From Cenococcum geophilum 1.58 (taxonomy: Eukaryota > Ascomycota > Dothideomycetes > Gloniales > Gloniaceae), in the NCBI GenBank assembly GCA_001692895.1, contig KV748220.1, positions 1,240,358 to 1,304,357 of the forward strand: 64,000 nucleotides of DNA, written 5' to 3'. Of the stretch, positions 62,511 to 64,000 are shown piece after piece (the stretch's first letter is position 1; each line of letters begins with the position of its first letter). A program made the translations under genes and the position numbers. Below the pieces are notes generated by a model. It worked only from the letters and a program-made list of their open reading frames with translations. It was not told the DNA's origin and searched no databases.

Positions 62511-64000
62511 ATGGAGAGAATATCGATATCCCGAAAGACTGTCCTACTCATTGTCGCCTTCTTGCTGTTTGTCGGCGGCGCCAGTGCCGGCGTAATAATC
62601 AAGTCCTCAAATTCTGCCGGTATGTCAAGCGACTCAAGAGTTGCAACTCTGCCTGATACTCTCCTCCAGGATATCCACCGTTGATTGACGCCACAATTGA
62701 TACCCTCGCCGAGGGGCTTGCCGGCAAAAAGTTCACCAGCGTTGACCTTGTAAAGGTAAGCGTTCATTTTGCGTGGCTAGGAACGAAACTTTTCTTCTTC
62801 TTAACTTTGCAATTCCGTGTTCTTGTTGCATATCCATGGTTGATGTTTTGTACTATCTCGGCAGTTCCGACCACCAATTCCCACCTAGCAATGACCCGTT
62901 CCGTACTGACCCTCAGGTGTATGTAGGCGTACATTGCCAGAATCGCAGAGGTCAATGGCACACTCAATGCTGTGACTGAGGTCAACCCAGATGCTCTGTC
63001 AATCGCAGCTCAGCTAGATTCCGAGATGTCAGCGGGATCAATACGCGGGTAAGCAGCATCATCACGAAGAATTGATAAACCGCCAACGGATCTCTAGCCC
63101 ACTTCATGGGATCCCAATTCTCATAAAGAACAACATTGCCACTAATGACAAAATGAACACAACCGGTAACGTTGGGTCCGTTCATTCCGAGACCATCAAC
63201 TCACGCATTCCTAGCCGGTTCCTGGGCATTGCTGGGAGCTAAAGTACCCACCGATGCTACAGTCACTAAAAAGCTTCGAGCTGCGGGTGCAGTTATTATC
63301 GGAAAGACAAATCTTAGCCAATGGGCAAACTGGAGATCTATCAACTCCACCAATGGCTGGTCAGCACTTGGTGGGCAGGCTTACGGTCCATATTTTCCCC
63401 ATGAGGATCCGTCGGGAAGTTCGAGCGGCAGCGGCATTTCATCTTCGTAAGTCAGTGATCCGGTTTTACTATAACAGGCTAGCTAATTTGTAGGCTTGGG
63501 CTGGCTTTAGCTTGCCTGGGAACAGAGACCGATGGTTCTATCGTTGATCCTTCCGCCGACAACAACATCGTGGGCATCAAACCAAGTAAGGGTGACTGGG
63601 TTCAACTTTGCGGACATGCCGTGACTGACAATCGTAGCTGTCGGGCTCACCTCCAGGTACTTCGTAATTCCGGTGAGCGAGCATCAAGATACTGTCGGTC
63701 CTATGGCGAGAACAGTAAAAGATAGTGCTCGTATCTTGCAAGCGATTGCTGGACCAGATCCCTACGACAATTACACATCGCTAATCGCTAACACGACTCT
63801 ACCTGACTATGTCTCTGCTTGCAAGATGGATGGACTTTCAGGCATTCGTCTCGGCATTCCTCGGAACGTTATTGCTGTGCGTTCCGAGAACTTTACAGGT
63901 CCAATGTTGGATGCATTTAACCAATCATTGCGTGTTCTGGAGGACGCAGGTGCTGTTATCGTCGATAATACCGATTTTCCTGCCGCTACCGAGTTTCACA
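62511..64000 (+). CDS. Amidase-signature enzyme, secreted or membrane-anchored, 3' end outside window
   Basis: Hydrolase of the amidase-signature family (GatA/fatty-acid-amide-hydrolase fold); substrate unknown. Exons by GT..AG borders and frame: 62511-62619, 62670-62755, 62927-63048, 63098-63165, 63215-63446, 63494-63585, 63638 to the window end; every junction keeps phase. The start MERISISRK is followed by a hydrophobic run (TVLLIVAFLLFVGGASAG), a signal peptide or anchor. Then YPPLIDATIDTLAEGL and TSVDLVKAYIARIAEVN. Catalytic elements: Lys in HGIPILIKNN, the Ser-rich loop DPSGSSSGSGIS, and the nucleophile Ser in GTETDGSIVDPS. These are the Ser-Ser-Lys triad of the family. About 375 residues are visible; the family is usually 500-600. 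Codon use is normal and no stops occur. Intron 2 (171 bp) is the only long one. The start is the first ATG that gives a leader peptide in frame. Confidence 0.93.

Noticed and set aside
62362-63493. Several open frames on both strands over the amidase
   Set aside because: They overlap exons or introns of the amidase in other frames; the spliced model keeps phase at all six introns and shows all catalytic motifs.

Overview
The window looks like part of a filamentous ascomycete (Pezizomycotina-type) chromosome. About 61.6 kb is a nested block of transposable elements that has been heavily damaged by repeat-induced point mutation (RIP). The last 1.5 kb is the 5' part of an ordinary, undamaged gene. 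RIP is inferred from the extreme AT and TpA richness and from in-frame stops that sit where CAA, CAG or TGG codons would be expected. Repeat copies in the window also differ mostly by C/T and G/A changes. The intact gene at the right end has six short introns (47-52 bp, one of 171 bp) with GT..AG borders, as in this group of fungi. Because of the damage most calls are pseudogenes, recognised from motif order rather than open frames, and many borders are approximate.

Layout. 1-3592: the 3' two thirds of a LINE (endonuclease, reverse transcriptase), + strand. 3597-20995 and 21196-about 52059: two copies of a very large DNA transposon in opposite orientation, sharing inverted arms of about 13.5 kb. 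I read the element as Plavaka-like. It carries (a) a Plavaka-type transposase, (b) an unassigned coding stretch, (c) a superfamily 1 (UPF1-like) helicase with N-terminal CCHC zinc knuckles, (d) a divergently transcribed SNF2-type helicase, and (e) in the right copy a further unrecognised protein gene followed by minisatellite-like subterminal repeats. Putting the two copies together gives an element of roughly 20 kb.

Later insertions sit inside these copies with clear target-site duplications. Each copy has a ~1 kb non-autonomous LINE-like element (12094-13107 and 23670-24675) and a shared Tourist/Harbinger-like MITE (8584-8977 and 30419-30772). The right copy also has a LINE of a second family (36072-43421), which itself contains a Fot1/pogo transposon (37357-39445), and a full-length LINE of the first family (44101-49680). 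At 53163-60979 there is a complete Ty3/gypsy chromovirus-type LTR retrotransposon with 420-bp LTRs and a 5-bp duplication.

Right end. RIP-like sequence stops abruptly near 61.64 kb. After it come a 429-bp Tc1/mariner-type MITE (61824-62252) and then a secreted or membrane-anchored amidase-signature enzyme starting at 62511, with seven exons visible and running off the window.

The most noteworthy object is the giant Plavaka-like element with two different helicase genes. I know of no standard annotation for this combination, but I could not search for one.
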